Source: Prevotellaceae bacterium | Lineage (GTDB): Bacteria; Bacteroidota; Bacteroidia; Bacteroidales; UBA932 | DNA: 7,380 nt | Assembly: GCA_031259645.1 (NCBI GenBank) | Contig: JAIRLC010000068.1 | Span: 1 to 7,380 of the forward strand | Direction: 5' to 3' | Shown here: one piece after another, positions 7,247 to 7,380 of the stretch | Numbering within the stretch: the first letter of the stretch is position 1 | Layout of the letters: each line of letters begins with the position of its first letter | Translations under genes and position numbers: made by a program | The notes under the pieces: generated by a model | Databases searched by the model: none | The model's input: only the letters and a program-made list of their open reading frames with translations | What the model was told of the DNA's origin: nothing

Positions 7247-7380
7247 ATGAGAAAGATATTGCATCTTATTGCCGGATTCATGCTTGCGGGAAGCGCCCTC
7301 GTCGCCTGTTTTGATGAAAAAGATTTTAAGTTTGATAAATTTACGATCAGCGACCTTGACCCCACGTTGTATATTCCGTT
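7247..7380 (+). CDS. Predicted lipoprotein, N-terminal part (3' end outside window)
   Basis: The first 44 codons of a gene cut by the right edge. The N-terminus MRKILHLIAGFMLAGSALVA followed by C21 is a lipoprotein signal peptide: a positive start (R2, K3), a hydrophobic core of about residues 4-19, and lipobox L18-V19-A20-C21. The mature start, C-F-D-E-K-D, has acidic residues at +3, +4 and +6 from the lipidated cysteine, which resembles the acidic surface-export signals described for Bacteroidota lipoproteins, so the protein may be moved to the outer face of the outer membrane. The following DFKFDKFTISDLDPTLYIP is similar to the openings of uncharacterised Bacteroidales lipoproteins. ATG 7247 is chosen because it gives a complete signal peptide and lies about 28 nt after the promoter. 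The function cannot be told from this fragment. Confidence 0.8.
   Translation, partial: MRKILHLIAGFMLAGSALVACFDEKDFKFDKFTISDLDPTLYIP

Overview
The window looks like a chromosomal housekeeping segment from a member of the Bacteroidota, most likely order Bacteroidales. The reasons are the short A/T-rich leaders without Shine-Dalgarno sequences, an exact TAnnTTTG -7 element ahead of the last gene, a Bacteroidales-type lipoprotein at the right edge, and a beta clamp followed directly by a DnaQ-type exonuclease. All genes read rightward. Base composition is fairly uniform by eye. I see no insertion sequence, phage gene, CRISPR array, tRNA or rRNA.

Layout, left to right. (1) The C-terminal part of a DUF4340-like protein, running in from the left edge and ending at 668. 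(2) A 64-nt gap with a possible weak promoter. (3) dnaN, the replication sliding clamp (733-1860). (4) 16 nt later, a DEDDh 3'-5' exonuclease with a C-terminal ExoX-like module (1877-2653). (5) Overlapping it by 4 nt from a TTG start, a 188-residue protein recognisable as a fumarylacetoacetate hydrolase (FAH) fold that has lost most of its catalytic residues (2650-3216). (6) 8 nt later, a ClC-family anion transporter with a C-terminal CBS pair (3225-5000). (7) Overlapping that by 8 nt, tex, an S1-domain RNA-binding protein (4993-7125). (8) A 121-nt gap with a tandem 12-bp duplication, a weak terminator-like hairpin and a promoter. (9) The start of a lipoprotein gene cut by the right edge (7247-7380).

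Genes 3 to 7 have gaps of at most 16 nt and two overlaps, so they are probably one transcript. The first two belong together functionally (clamp and proofreading/repair-type exonuclease). The FAH-like protein, ClC transporter and Tex have no obvious shared pathway and may simply be co-transcribed.

No clear undescribed multi-gene system is visible. The most interesting item is the FAH-like protein: two of three expected metal-ligand positions and the catalytic His/Glu loop are gone, yet the frame is intact and sits tightly inside the operon. That pattern fits a pseudoenzyme kept for another role. Secondary points are the ion-pathway substitutions in the ClC protein and the repeat that gives tex a second in-frame stop.
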